Counted from the stretch's first letter, positions 23,788-36,639 are shown. The stretch: DNA of 64,000 nucleotides from Centroberyx gerrardi (GCF_048128805.1 NC_135997.1:1318434-1382433), one strand, 5' to 3'. Notes: generated by a model from the letters alone, not told the origin. Program-made: numbers and translations.

Positions 23788-24600
23788 CCCATTCTTAGCC
23801 CCATTGAACCTCCCCACTCTTACCACAGCAGATGCTGAATTGCTGGCCCAATCACACTGGATGATCTAAAGGAGGCCGCTTCCTTGCTGTAAAAACACCA
23901 ATCTCCTGGTCTTGATGGAATCCCTCCTAAATCGTTGTTAGCTCTCTGGGATTCTGTGGGTTATCTTTTATTGAGCTCCATTGAATACTCCTTAGAGATG
24001 GGTAGGCTCCCTCAGGACCAGAACTCATTAGAATTTATTTTGAATAACAAACGCCCCAGAATTTGTCTTGAAACTCTGCAACGTCCCATATGAAAGAGTG
24101 GTCTTGCTTACCCCAACCTTAAAGGAATAGTTCACCCAAACATGAAAATTCAGTCATTAACTACTCACCCTCATGCCAGTTGAAACTCTGGTGAAGTTTG
24201 TTAGTCCATAAAACAGTCACAGAGCTTCCCAGCACAACTTCGTAGCAGCGTTCTCAAAAAATTGAAGGAGTTGGGAACCGATCTTTAGAGTTCTGAAAAG
24301 AGCTGAAAAAGCACAGAAAATATCCATGACTCCATACAGCTCTTGCAGCATAATCCAAGTCTCCTGAAGCCAAAGATCGCACAGTGTTTTTGGGTGAACT
24401 ATTCCTTTAAGTTTTACTTTTGGTCATTTCAATTGACAGCCATAAAGACCTGGTTTAATGTCTCTTCACAGATTCCTTGGCGCTCAATAGAAGAATCTAT
24501 AGTACTTTTGCTGGGGTGCAATTGGGCCCCATTATCAGTCATTCTTTAGAAATATGGTGTGAAGTTGAGAAGTATTTATGTGTCCGAAACTCACTACAAA
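23788..24600 (+). pseudogene. L1-type ORF2 fragment split by a MITE (copy A)
   Basis: Plus-strand frames read SPGLDGIPPKSLLALWDSVG, then NKRPRICLETLQ and GLAYPNLK, and after the inserted MITE FYFWSFQLTAIKTWF and PWRSIEESI. These are L1 reverse-transcriptase and post-RT motifs in the right order with large internal deletions. There are stop codons, for example after the SLL segment. The copy B partner is 47347-48170. Confidence 0.65.
24123..24406. mobile_element. TTAA-flanked MITE inside the L1 fragment (copy A)
   Basis: Flanked by TTAA at 24119-24122 and 24407-24410. The ends are AGGAATAGTTCACCCAAA and TTGGGTGAACTATTCCT, inverted. Removing it with one TTAA gives CTTAAG, which rejoins the L1 frame as PNLK-FYFW. 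The partner is 47680-47963, so the insertion predates the duplication. Confidence 0.85.
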
Positions 24601-24638
24601 GGGCCTCTCCCTTGTGGCATAATAATGCTTAATTAACA

Positions 24639-24688
24639 AACCTAACTCCCCTGGTCAAACATTTCTGTTTGACCAGGGGAGTTAGGTT
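24639..24688. repeat. Perfect 22-bp hairpin (copy A)
   Basis: Arms 24639-24660 and 24667-24688 are exact reverse complements around the 6-nt loop atttct. It is preserved without change in copy B (48196-48217 / 48224-48245). It is followed by a short tandem repeat of 'gaggtcaaattgaaccatcct'. Confidence 0.9.
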
Positions 24689-25117
24689 GAGATGAGGTCA
24701 AATTGAACCATCCTGAGGTCAAATTGAACCATCCTCAAACCTGAAAATGACACATCAAATGAATTGCCAGGATCACACCAAAATGGGTAATCTGTTAGGT
24801 CTTTGGGAGGAAGTCGTTGGAATATGCTTAAAACCTAAATTTCACTCAAAAATAATTTCAACTCTCACTAAAATTAAACAGTTTCATCACTTGTATGTAA
24901 CTCAATTAGCAGCATTTGAATAAAGTATTTATGACACACACTATTCTCCCTCTTAATATCATAAATTAAAACTGCATGTATGTTCAATAAAATATGGGTG
25001 ACATAGGAGCTAATTTGCCAAATGGCATACATTTACTGATATGACAAAAGCAAGCAAGCATGAGCCAAAGAACAAACCATATCTAAACCTATTGTGCAAG
25101 GGTCACTTTTTGAGTTG

Positions 25118-25143
25118 CTTTCACTTTCTGCATGCAGTATAAA
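25118..25143 (+). promoter_or_regulatory. GVIN copy A promoter: ISRE-like site and TATA box
   Basis: Minus-strand GAAAGTGAAAG (25118-25128) fits the interferon-stimulated response element GAAANNGAAA. TATAAA at 25138-25143 lies 10 bp on. An untranslated exon 1 (about 25168-25207) would end at the donor gtaagt (25208). Transcription start is inferred from the TATA distance. Confidence 0.6.
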
Positions 25144-25505
25144 TGCCGCAGCAGACACTGACCTTCCTACATTCAGAGTCCCGGAGCCTCCTGCGTCCTG
25201 CTGTCAGGTAAGTCACAGTGAAACTAAATGAGCTGGAATCCTTTTGCTCTTTTGCTCTGGACTTGAAATGTGGCATCAGAGTTTGCACCCAAATATAATG
25301 TGTTAACTTACCCATCATCCATAATCAACATTGCAGTTGCACATAACTATTTGCATCCAGTTCATGATGGATTAACAATGCATGCAGTTTTTTTGATTGA
25401 TTGATTGACTGACAGATTGATCTGGATGGAGATTCTGGGGATTTAATTTTGCCTCTAGGGTTTGAAGCACAGGGGAATGAAGTGGAAAGACAGACCTCAT
25501 CTGCA

Positions 25506-28500
25506 ATGGACACAGAAAGAGAAGAGTGTGCAGGTACACCACCATGCAGATTACCTACATGCACACAAATGCAATTTGGTTGGAATGACAAATCTCTTTG
25601 GATAGAATATTCAATATATCATTTGCAAATTAATTTTGATAGCTTAGTATAATGGCTGAAAAATGAGACCATCGCTGTGAAAATTGTTTTTTTATATGTG
25701 TTGCTTTTATGTGTTCATTATGTGTCTCCCTGGGTATGATTTCCCGTGGACTGTGCAGGGTTCACTTACGGCACACAGGATGGGCCAGGAAGACAGGAAG
25801 AGGACTGCTTCACTGTACATGCGAACGAGTGTCACTCAATACAAGGTGAGAGAGCACCATTTCGACACTTAATAAATTCCACAACTATGCTAGCTCAATC
25901 TAGTTGTAAAGGAAATATTCACCAGCAAAATATATTTTTTGTCACGCATAGATTAGCCACTGCAGTTGCAAAGCGTAGCGACACTCTAACACCGGTCAAG
26001 CAAGCATCACTTAATATGAGGAGAGAGAGCACCGTTTGACTAACTGACCTTCATTTGGCTCCTGATGCACATCTTGTTCTGTGGGAAAAAAAACTCCTCC
26101 TTACACAAGTTTATTCCAGTCCCATTATTCAGTTTGCATTTTGGCAGTTTCACGTCATCTCAGTCTTTTGTATACATATTTGTCATCTCTCTGCAAGGAG
26201 GAGGGGGATCAAGTGGCAAGGTGTCTGACAATTCTACCACTAAGAGGTCGCCACAGTAGTCAAGTTTCTCTTGAACAATGCAGTTAAGCAATGCAGTTTA
26301 GCAGTTTAGTATGCCTTGTTTAGCAATATTCAGCAAGTAACAACAGTTTGTAACCTATAGTTACTGTGAATCAGTTAAGATTCTGTATCATTAATGCTAT
26401 GACACAGGTCATATTTATTAATGGAAAATAGAACAATTCATGTAGACTTCATAGTGGGCTTGAAGCCACAAATGCGATAAAAGTTTATTTTATTAATAGG
26501 TATTGTGAATACCTATTACCTTATTAGATTCTTATTATTCATCCCCCTTTGGTATTGGCTCTAGCTCAGCATCTGATTGGTAGGTGTTTTTAAAATTTGG
26601 CGCACACACAGCACAACACGGTAAGCAGGTGTCCAAACGGTTTGGTAGCACTTCAGCCACAGGGGGTGCTATAACATGCAGTGAAACTTAAACGGTCAGC
26701 CCTGCCGTCCCGTTTGACTTAGACACTTGAAACTTGGTATATAGCTGTCATGCTGAACACATTTGCCTCAAGGACCCATTAGGTCCGCCTGGGTAGTTTT
26801 TCTGCCGTCTTGGAAATCTTTGACAATCTTCTCTTGAACCATAAGTCCAAGTGACACTGAATTTGGTATGCATGGTCCATGGACATGCCCAAACATAAAC
26901 AGTATTTTGTGTAATGATTGGATAAAAAATTGGGCAGAGTTATTAGCCAATCAGATTCTGACATTATTCAATCTATCACAAGTCGACTTCACAGTGGCCT
27001 CAGACCTTGGAACTTGGTGGGTACATTAGCGACAACACCTCTAGGGACTGTACCAAGTTTGGTGTTGATATCCCAAAGAACGACAACACAGTATGAATTT
27101 CAATTTGTGCTATGCTAACTGCTAATGCTAGAAATCACATTAACAGCATCTACTCATAAACCGTGACTCGGATTCACTCCTAATTGCTTGTGGACACTTC
27201 TCACACCAGTCCTGACTGAGTTTTAAGAAGCGGTCACTGTACTAGGCAGTCGCGTGCTGTGAACACCTTTCGAGACTGCTTGCAGCTTTAATTTTTCTTG
27301 CCCCTGCACCAGTTGCTACAAGAGATATATACAAGTACAGATCCTGTACAGGCCCACGGCACGTGTGTTGAATTCCACTAGCTGCGGCCACACTGATTTA
27401 GCCTGGTAAGACCATCCTGATCACGTGACCTCACATTCTGTTTCGCTCCACGGATCAGTCTGGACTTCTAGCCGCCCACAACGATTTCCTGAAATGACAA
27501 TGTAACTGGGCCAATCAGGGACTGCGTCGTAGTTGATGACGTAACCGGGCCAATCAGGGACTGTGTCGTAGTTGATGACATAACCGGGCCAATCAGGGAC
27601 TGCGTCATAGTTGATGACGTGAAATACAGGCCGCCGCTGGCAAAACAGTAATGGCGTCTCCCGAAGCAACGAGCAGTACCGTTAACGTTAGTAGAGTAAA
27701 CACAGCCATAAGTGCAGTTATTGCAGAAATAGACTCAATAACAACAATTAAACAAGAACAAGCGGAGTTTCTTGGCGGAAAAGATGTTTTCGCCGTTCTT
27801 CCGACTGGATTTGTATTTGGATTCGCTGATTGGCTGAAGGAGTTTGTCTGTCAAGGCAAGTACTCCCGCCCACTGAAATTGATGTGGGCGGCTAGAAGTC
27901 CAGACTGATCTGTGGAGCGAAACAGAATGTGAGGTCACGTGATCAGGATGGTCTTACCAGGCTAACACTGATTAGTCCCTCCAGGATTCCGCGAAAAAAA
28001 AATCCCAAATTCTGCGGTAATTCTGCGGTTAGAAATCATTATTCTGCGATATTCCATGGACATTAGGAAAAACAGCCACAAATGATCATTTATTCTGAAA
28101 AATATATATTTATTCATCAATCCAGTTAAAGGGATCTGTAATAAATTCCTAAAATAAACATGCTCCTTTTAAACTCCTACTGTAGGCCTACATGTATTCA
28201 ACTAGAACTCTTGAAAAATAAGAGGTTTGAACCTCCACATGTGTAAGCTAAACATTAACAAGAAGGAATGAAAAAAAGAACCATTGTAAAATAAATATAT
28301 GGGAGCATTGGCAGCAGTGTGCAGCGTTCTCTTTTATTTATGGGACTCTTTTATTGGTTTATGGGACTTGCGTATGGTCATCTTCTCTTGATCATGATAA
28401 ACTCAATCAAATCAGATGGAAACTGTCGTTTACAACAGCAATAAGAGCGGTAATTAATAGCAATTGCAAGGCCAGTGTGTGAGTCATATTAAACTTTTTT

Positions 28501-31500
28501 CCCGTTGATAATTAATGCCCGACGACACAATGTGACTTTATTTATTGCTTTTTTATATAGCCTAATTTGTATTTGTCTTCATTAGTTAACATTCATTTCT
28601 ACAATATACCGTCTGACTAGAACAGGTGGTATTTTTTGCGGCGCGGTGTATGAATCGCTTTCACAATATGTAAATGATCAAAAGAGGTGGAAGTACGGGG
28701 AGAACGATAACGCAAATAACGTCCCGATATTTGACGTTTATGAATGAGAAAACACCGTGACAGTATCTGCCCTGAACATCACCTAAACCTGCCAGTAAGT
28801 TTTATGAATGAGCCCCATAATGTAACGTTATGCAAATGAGGTGATGACTGCCAAGAGATGGCAGCAGAGGAGGAGAAACTGAAACTAAAACTCACCTTCA
28901 TAATCGAAGAGGGAACTTGTAGCCTTTCTCTAGTTTAGATCCAGGAGTCAATAAAAACAGTCTTTGTACTTCATCAGTGTTAATGTTGGGCAGGTTGTGG
29001 AGCGATTTAGTGAAGACCAGAGCTGGCAACAGGAAGTTGTAATACACCGGTTTCTCAATTCGGAAGCTGTTACCATGACAATGTGAAAAGGGCCTATACC
29101 CTAGATTCTACTGTATAGTTGGCAAAGCAAGTGTGTTAAACTTCAACTTTTAAATTTGTCACATTTTCAAATGAGCAGCAGTTCTAGACAAGCAGTTTCA
29201 GATGGTGCATGCACAAGGCAGCAGTTCACGACCAAACTTTCCGCAAACTTTCATGGTCTTGCATGAATTCATTTGGAAGTTACATGCCTTTTTATGAGAA
29301 GCCACACCCACTGCCACGCCCCCCTGTGGCCAATCGGCGCAAAAAGTTAATCGGTTCTTCCTTGCCCCATGAACAAATTTTCCGCAATGTTTTGTACAAA
29401 TCTGTTCAGAACTTTTGGAGTTATCCTGCTAACAGAAAAATAAACAAAAAAACGACAAACATCAGAATGGGGTGAAAACATACTCCCTAACTCCCGTCCA
29501 ACTCGTTGGCGGAAGTAATGAAAGTAAAATCCTGGAGGGGCTGTCTGTTGTCCATTTCTAAAACCATTTATAAAATGTATTTTCTCTTTCTCTTTTAGGC
29601 TTTTTGGACTTTCTCGCTAAACTTGGACTGGAGAAATTCTATCCCAACAAGCTTACTCTTCGATCACTCCTGGAAATCAACAAAAACAATATCTTTGATA
29701 AAGATGTTAAATCAGTGGAAGCAATACCATGGTGTTTTCTCAGAAAACTCTTGAAAATCAATGCAGAATGCAGGAACTGTACACATCTATCAAACAGAGA
29801 TGAGAAAAACAATGATGTGTTTGAGCTAGACCTTTATACTGCAGATGAATCCGCAAAGGACAATGAGATTAATCCTCTCGACCTCATCACAGCACTCTTC
29901 CTATGTGCTGACAGCTTCTTGCAACAGGAAATGGCCCTCAAGATGTCAATGTGCCAGTTTTCTGTTCCTCTGCTATTACCCCATGGCAATAACAGTCAGT
30001 CTACCCTGATGCTATGGGCGCTGAGAGACATCCTCAAAGAGTGGCGTCCACATGATATGTCTGAATCAAAAGGGTTTGTTGAAGACAACATTGTTCATGC
30101 AAATATACCACTCTTTTCCTTCGTAAGGCTTAAGAACTGTAGTTTATCCAAGTCTCAAATTTTGAATCATGTTCTCAGCAGTGGCCAGCAGAATCTCAAT
30201 GTCTTCATACACAGAGATATGGAAGGAGGAGCAGTTCAAAGAACAATTGCCAATGGATTGGTAGAGGTTTGCTGGTACCTTCCTTGTGGTTCAGAAAAAC
30301 TTGACGCATTTCCAAAGCCAATTGCCTTTGCCAATTTGAGAGGAGATGTTTGTGAGTCACTAGCAGAATTCAGTTTTCTTTTGCAAGTATCAACAGCTAC
30401 CTTTCTATTCCTGGACAAAATTGAAGAACCTGAGCACAGGATTTTGACTTCTCTTCAAGATGTGAGATCCAAACTCTTCTTAGTTGTTAATCGCAAGGAG
30501 GGGAATGGTCGTGAGGACATGATGTCTGTCAAGAGAACACTTGAAGCATTACATTTGCCAAACAACAGTGTGAAAATCAAAGATCCAAGAGTAAATGTTG
30601 CAGAGTTTTCAAGGAAACTTTGTACAGCCATCAAGACAACACTGACAGATGTAACAACCACAATGAACATTGAAGATATGCTTGACAAAGCTGTGGAACT
30701 TGGTCTGTCTGTGGATGAATGCAAAAGTGACCTCCAAAAGAAAGCAGCAGATGAAATCATGAAAGGTATTGGTGTGCGGAGTATACCAGACTACAAGAAA
30801 CAACAGCTTCCTTTGCAAGGAGATAATTGGAAAAACTTAGCCCAATTAGAGAAAGAGGAATGTAGATTGCAAAAAGCTGGTGATTTAGGATTGGAGGAAT
30901 ATAAATCTCAGCTACAGGCAGAAAAACTATGCATTAGGAAGGAGCAAAGCAAATACAAACTATCTGGAGCAATGAAGAGTTTTATTGCATCTTTAGCCAA
31001 AACTGACAAACAGGAAAAAGATTTTTTTCTCAAGTGGATGAAACTCAAGCTTGATGCACATTCACGGAGAAAACTGTCTGTACTGCGCAACAAATTCAAA
31101 GAACAATGCCAGAAGAAAGACATGAAGCTTATTGCAGAGTTACATCACGCTTTGCTGGAAAGCTCTTTGGGAATAGAGCATTACATGAGAGAGATGGGAC
31201 AGATCTACGAGGTTTCCAGCTCAAATAAACCTGCTGATGAAATATCTGGTCTCCCTGGGTTGGCTGCTGAAATGCTGTTGGATGGATATCCTTTAGAGCT
31301 CTTGGATGGAGACGCTTCCAACATCCCAGAGAGATGGGTGACAGATGTGCTGATGGAGCTTCACAGGAAGGTTGGAGAGAAGAGCAGACTGTTAGTACTG
31401 ACTGTGTTGGGTGTACAAAGTACAGGGAAGTCAACGCTGCTCAACACTATGTTTGGTGTGCAGTTTCCTGTCAGCAGTGGCAGATGCACTAGAGGAGCTT

Positions 31501-34277
31501 TCATGCTCTTCCTCAGAATTGGAGACGATATGCAAAGTGACTTGAATTGTGACTTTATACTTCTCATTGACACAGAGGGTCTAAAGTCTCCTGACTTGGC
31601 ACAACTGGATGATAGTTATGAGCATGACAACCAGCTGGCAACCTTTGTCATTGGTTTAAGTGATGTCACCATTATCAACATTGCAATGGAGAACTCAACA
31701 GAAATGAAAGATGTCCTGCAAATTGCAGCTCATGCATTCTTAAGAATGAAGGAAATTGGGAAAAAGCCAATTTGTCATTTTGTGCACCAAAATGTTGCTG
31801 GAGTTTCTGCTCATACGAAGAACATGACAGAAAGAAAGCATCTCTTGGATCAGCTCAATGAAATGACACAGATTGCAGCTGACATGGAGAGACAGCCTTC
31901 TATTAAAGCATTCACAGATGTGATGGACTATGACATGGAAAAAAACAACTGGTACATCCCAGGGCTTTGGCATGGAACTCCTCCGATGGCACCAGTGAAC
32001 ACCGGCTACAGTGAAGCTGTAGCAGATTTCAAGAAAAATCTTTTGGAAACTCTGGAAAGTGACACAAACAGTGAAGTCTCACAGATACCTGAGTTTCTAA
32101 AATGGATGAGTAGTCTCTGGAAAGCTGTGAAATACGAGAACTTCATTTTTAGTTTCAGAAACACTCTTGTGGCTCAAGCCTATCGCAACCTTTGCAAAGA
32201 GTTCAGTCAATGGGAATGGGATTTCAGAAAAGAGATTTTCTCCTGGCAGACAGCAACAGAGTTGGAAATCTCCAATGCTGACAATGAATCTGACATACAA
32301 TGTTGGAATACACTGGTTGCATCAAAAAAATCAGAGGCATCAGAAAAGATAAAATTCCAAAAAAACAAAATGAGGGAGAAACTTCAGACCTACTACAAAA
32401 GGAAAGACAAACGTGTAAATCTGATAGAGAAATACAAAATTGACTTTTCCAAAAGTATCAATAGTCTTGAAAATGAAATCAAACATTCTGTGAATAATAA
32501 ATTGGATTGTGCCCTTGAGCTAAAAATAAGTGCAAAAAAGGCTCAGGACATTCAGAGGAAATACAGAGATGTGATTGAAGAACGGGTGATGAAGTTCCTG
32601 AGCACCTGCAAAGAATCAACGCTGTCCGATGAAAAATTGACAGATGAGTTTGAGAAGATGTGGACTGGAGCTGTTGTAAACATGTCTGGCTTGAAAGAAC
32701 GAAATATATCTAAATGTATCTTCAAGCAGTTGAGAAAAAATTTCTCAAATCAGAATGTCAATGAGGAATTGCAGCATATTGAAGACTTAAATGAATTTGG
32801 AAAGGATTCATTTAAGGCCAGGAGTGAACATATAGACTCCTGTATGAAGAAGATTCAAAATCTGTTCCTCAAACAAAACATGAAAGGAGATTTGCAGAGC
32901 TTTGCAGATGATGTCATTGAGACTTGCACACGGTTTGTGCAAGATACTGCTAAGACAAACGGAGATTACCATGACACTTTCACAAACGATCTTCTGAAGA
33001 AAATAGATGAATCCCTTAAACAAAGCTACCAGCGCCTCAAAACAAATACCCAATTTGAGATTGACCTGAAACTTCACATATGTGGCACTGCTTCAAGGGA
33101 ATTCCGTCAAATGCACAGAAAATACTTGGTAGATAATGATCCCCAAACTCAGCTGGAGAAGTACAAGACTCAGTACTTGTCAGATTTTCTCGACTTATAC
33201 AAAGAGAAAGATCATTGCCAACGCAAAGCAACTGATTTTGTCCAGTTTTGTATCAAACCTGCTGTGGAAGAGTACATCAATAGATCTCTTGGAATAGACA
33301 TTGTGGATGAAATTTTGACAAGTTGCCATTCACTAGAGTACAGTTCACGCTCATTTTTCCAGTATTGCATTCTAAAAGAGTTGCTGGAAAAGGAAGACTT
33401 CAAGAGTTTTGTCAAGTACATTTGTAAATATGAAATATATGTTAAGGATTGGATAATTCAGCACATCCTGCAAAAAATGTCAGAGGACAAGACTTTGTGC
33501 AAACTGAAAAACATCAATCTGGAGGTAATAGTTAAAAAAACAACAGAAGCAATTAAGCAGGCCTCAAAAGGAGAGGATGGCTCTCCCTTGCCAGAAACCA
33601 ATGAGAGCATCACAGAGCTCATCAACAACATGCGCAGATACTTGATTAAAGACATCTCAATCTCAATGGAGGCTGTAAAAGGCGTACTGTTTCAAATACA
33701 AAGCACATGCGATCCATTTACCAAGAGCCTCATTAAATCATTGAGTGACTTAAGGGAAGAGCTCCAGCAGGAATTCTCAAACTCTGAAGACATCACTGAG
33801 ACGCTGAACAAACTTCCCATCAAACCACAGGATGAGCTCTTCAAGCGGGTGTTTGGCTGCGGACAGCAATGCCCCTTTTGTAAAGTTCCATGTGAGGCTG
33901 GAGGTAAAGACCACAGGCAACATCATTCAGCTGTGCATCGGCCACAAGGTCTTGGTAAATACAGATATACAGACAATCAGAAGCTGGCTGAATCACTGTG
34001 TACAACTGATGTGCAGAGTAAACATCGATTCCAAAACATAGAGACCAGCTTGGATTGGCATCCTTACAAACAATACCATAAATACTATCCAGACTGGCAC
34101 ATTCCCCCAGACCCCTCCATAGAGGCGTCTGACTACTGGAAGTATGTCCTGGTGCAATACAATGACAGATTTGCTAAAAGATACAAGGCCAAACCAGCTG
34201 ATGTTCCAGAGGCCTGGAGGAGCATCACAAAGCAACAAGCACTCAAGGGTTTGAACGACGCCTTCAATATAAAGTGA
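25506..34277 (+). CDS. Interferon-induced very large GTPase (GVIN/VLIG)-like, copy A
   Basis: Coding exons are 25506-25533 (ATG in exon 25459-25533), 25759-25845 and 29599-34277 (TGA). All junctions are phase 1 with Gly codons, giving about 1597 residues. The body is one 4.7-kb intronless exon, typical of this family. The G domain shows the P-loop GVQSTGKST (residues 643-651) and switch DTEG (696-699, in LLIDTEGLKSPDL). The N-terminal third and the long C-terminal helical region are charged and coiled-coil-like. Near the end is a Cys/His cluster, CGQQCPFCKVPC plus HRQHH and HRPQG (about 1459-1486). Proteins of this family are cytosolic or nuclear interferon-induced GTPases whose function is poorly known; mammalian members are about 2400 residues, so this is a short fish type. 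URGCP-like is an equivalent label. A weak polyadenylation hexamer ATTAAA is at 34411. Confidence 0.88.
27399..27964. mobile_element. DNA transposon remnant with ~80-bp TIRs, 9-bp TSD and RecQ-like helicase scrap
   Basis: Flanked by ACACTGATT (27390-27398 and 27965-27973); copy B has one ACACTGATT at this site (about 50519). The ends 27399-27478 and 27887-27964 are long inverted repeats starting TAGCCTGGTAAGACCATCCT. Inside, 27499-27617 is a 39-bp unit repeated three times ('gggccaatcagggactg'). Next comes an open frame from 27651 (MASPEATSSTVNVS...) containing GGKDVFAVLPTG, the start of a RecQ helicase motif I, which then runs into the right TIR without the GKS lysine. It looks like an internal deletion derivative of an element that carried a helicase. 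Superfamily not assigned. Confidence 0.8.
28875..28885 (+). promoter_or_regulatory. ISRE-like motif in GVIN intron 3 (copy A)
   Basis: GAAACTGAAAC followed by TAAAAC fits GAAANNGAAA exactly. It sits about 715 bp before the large exon. The same motif is kept in copy B at 54546-54556. Confidence 0.45.
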
Positions 34278-34699
34278 AAAATGTACATTCCTAAGAAAGT
34301 TCATTTAAGCCAAATTTGAAAATGCAAGGATTCTGCAAACGGAGCTATAATCACACTCCAGCTAAGACCAAAAGGATGTGGGGTCTGAATAGATTATGAC
34401 ATTCACCTTAATTAAAGACAGATGAATAGTGTTTGAAACTATTTTTTGTCAGCCGAAGGCGAGTCAATGTGTTTATTCTTAAAAGTAGATCTTTTCCTGT
34501 TAAGTCTAGTTCAGCACAATTAAGTACTTATCAAGTATTTTGTAACCTCTTACAAATGGACTATAATTTCATTATTTCATGATCTATTAATAACTAAGAA
34601 GACAATATACATTGTGCAAACACAGGATGTGATGTTTTATTCTGAATTGTATATATTTTATGTTGATGCAGTTTACTTTTTGGTTCATGCTTACTTCTT

Positions 34700-35290
34700 A
34701 CATTTTTTAGACAGATGATGATGAGTTGAACAAGCCATATACAAGTTCAAAAACTGGAAATAGTTTGGTTAGCCAGGCTTTTATTTTTTTACATTTACTA
34801 TATCAGTTATTCTTACCGCATGTTCATTTTTGATGCTTATTTTTCCTTTATCCAAGTTGCCAGCTAATGTAAATAATATTGAACTTCTGACTTACATGTT
34901 TTAGACGGATGATGATGAGCTGAACAAGCCATATACAAGTTCAAAAGCTGGAAATAGTTTGGTTAGCCAGGCTTTTTTTTTTATTTTATTTTTTTTACAT
35001 TTACTATATCAGTTATTTTTATTGCATGTTTTGATTTTGATGATTGAAACTGTTTTTCCTTTATCCAAGTTGCCAGCTCATGTAGAATCTTGAACTTCTG
35101 ATGATCTTGATCTTCTTCTTTTAAACGGATGATGAGTTGAGTAGTTGAACAAACTACAAGTTCAAAAGCTGGAAATAGTTTGGTTGTATCAGGCTTTTTT
35201 TGTTTTTATGTTTACTATATCATTGTTATTCTTACTGCATGTTTATTTTTGATGATTGAAAATGTTTTTCCTTTATTTAAATTTTTTTAC
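34700..35290 (+). repeat. ~190-220 bp tandem repeat downstream of GVIN copy A (3 units)
   Basis: The units start at about 34712, 34905 and 35125 with 'acagatgatgatgagttgaa' or close variants. They continue 'caagttcaaaagctggaaat', 'agtttggtta', a T-rich block, 'tttactatatcagttattct' and 'tttttcctttatccaagttg'. Copy B carries about six units. Confidence 0.85.
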
Positions 35291-36234
35291 AGCTAGGTGC
35301 ATAATAAGTGCATGACGACGATGACGATGATGTAGTACAAACAGCATGTGAAAAAGATAATATTTTGTAACAAATATATGCCATCATTATTCATACATAC
35401 TGTATAATGTATAGGATTGTATTTCTAATAATTACTTGCAAAATATAGATAATCTTTTACAAAGAAAAAGCAACTGATGTGTATTTGACAGTGTCGGCGC
35501 TAGAACAAATATCCAGGGGGGACAAGAGGCTTATAGCGGGGGCACCAAATTACTGGCAGGTAGCAACGTAGTCGTGCATAGTGAAAGTGAAACCATTCGG
35601 TGGTATGCTCCCCAGGAGAAAATTTTAAGAAACAATCACAAAAATAGTGCATTCTCGTCGCTTTCCTAATAATCTGACTGAAAACACAAGGAGAAATCAC
35701 TTAGGTGTAAATAAATGCAAGGACACGCACGTTTTACACTGACCGAAACGTTTTACTTAAGGTAACACATAACGAGGTCACAGCAAATTGACAACACAGA
35801 CAAAATATCCAAATAATCTCACTGTGTTCGTATTTGCGAACTGAGGGGCGAATTCACACAAGGATTGCGCGGCTTTTGCTGACGCTAAACCTGTGCAAAT
35901 AAGACAAAAAGAAAACTTGTAATTCACAAAGCACAAGCAAAGGGTGAAATGCACCGCTAACTGCGCTGCCACGCAAATAGCGTCTCGGTACTCCTGTGCT
36001 ATTTGCACGTATTTAAATTAGGTAATATGCATACATTTGGCGCAAAATTGGCCCCTTTCTATGCAAATGAGCCTCATTGCAAAAACAGTCCAATTCACAG
36101 AGATCGCCACTAATTGCCACATGCAGTTAGCGTGAAATTATTAGCGTCTTCAGAGAGTTGGTGGTAATTGAAGTGCATTTATAAGGGGTGTCACGCCCAG
36201 ACTTTCCAGTGATCATGGCAGCAGTGATTGTAGC

Positions 36235-36318
36235 AGGCGAAGGCATCGTAATGCCAGGCGTGCTCGTGAGCGGATATTTCGAAGGAGAATATCACTTGTT
36301 GATTTAACTGAGAATTGA
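36235..36318 (+). pseudogene. Harbinger transposase N-terminal remnant
   Basis: The frame reads RRRHRNARRARERIFRRRIS followed by LVDLTEN and a stop. This arginine-rich start resembles fish Harbinger transposases. An ATG at 36215 is just upstream but in another frame. The catalytic part is missing. Confidence 0.45.
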
Positions 36319-36639
36319 ATTGAATTGACCTTGCAAATGTGTAGCCCAGGCTCTAAAATGATACCTCCTAGTATGATAATCATTCCTTAAAACAATTCAT
36401 TTTATTTTGAAATAAATAGATAATTCATTCAAGTTGATTTATACGTGTTAAAAAACTATTAAAAGTGTTGATTTACATATAATATTTGAAATGAATAAAT
36501 AATTAGTCATGTAAAAGTATACATCTGTTAAAAGTCTGTTTAAAATGCATAAGTTATGTGCATAAAGGGAAGGAAAAAATCGCTTTGCTAAAAGCATTGT
36601 GTCACTGAAAGGGTTAAATCACATGTTTCCCAACCAGCC

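Larger units (their letters stand above)
25846..29598 (+). other. GVIN copy A intron 3 with inserted elements
   Basis: Holds the 566-bp RecQ-fragment element (27399-27964) and an ISRE-like motif (28875-28885). A further element may begin at 27976 ('ccctccaggattccgcg') and end near 29541 with the inverse 'atcctggagggg'. At 26630-27120 there is repeat-like text ('gccacagggggtgctataac', 'accaagtttggtgttgatat'). No coding exon was seen apart from the helicase scrap. Confidence 0.5.
13943..35490 (+). repeat. Segmental duplication, copy A (frey1 + gvin block)
   Basis: The block starts with 'gagtgcaaaacaccaaagca' and ends with 'gtgtatttgaca'. Both are shared with copy B at 39153 and 62007. In between, long stretches are nearly identical and collinear in the same orientation. 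Examples are 18640-21000 against 42300-44650, 23780-25850 against 47345-49390, and 30200-34277 against 55740-59797. The offset shifts between about 23.6 and 25.5 kb because each copy has private insertions and deletions. Flanks outside these points do not match. Confidence 0.93.
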
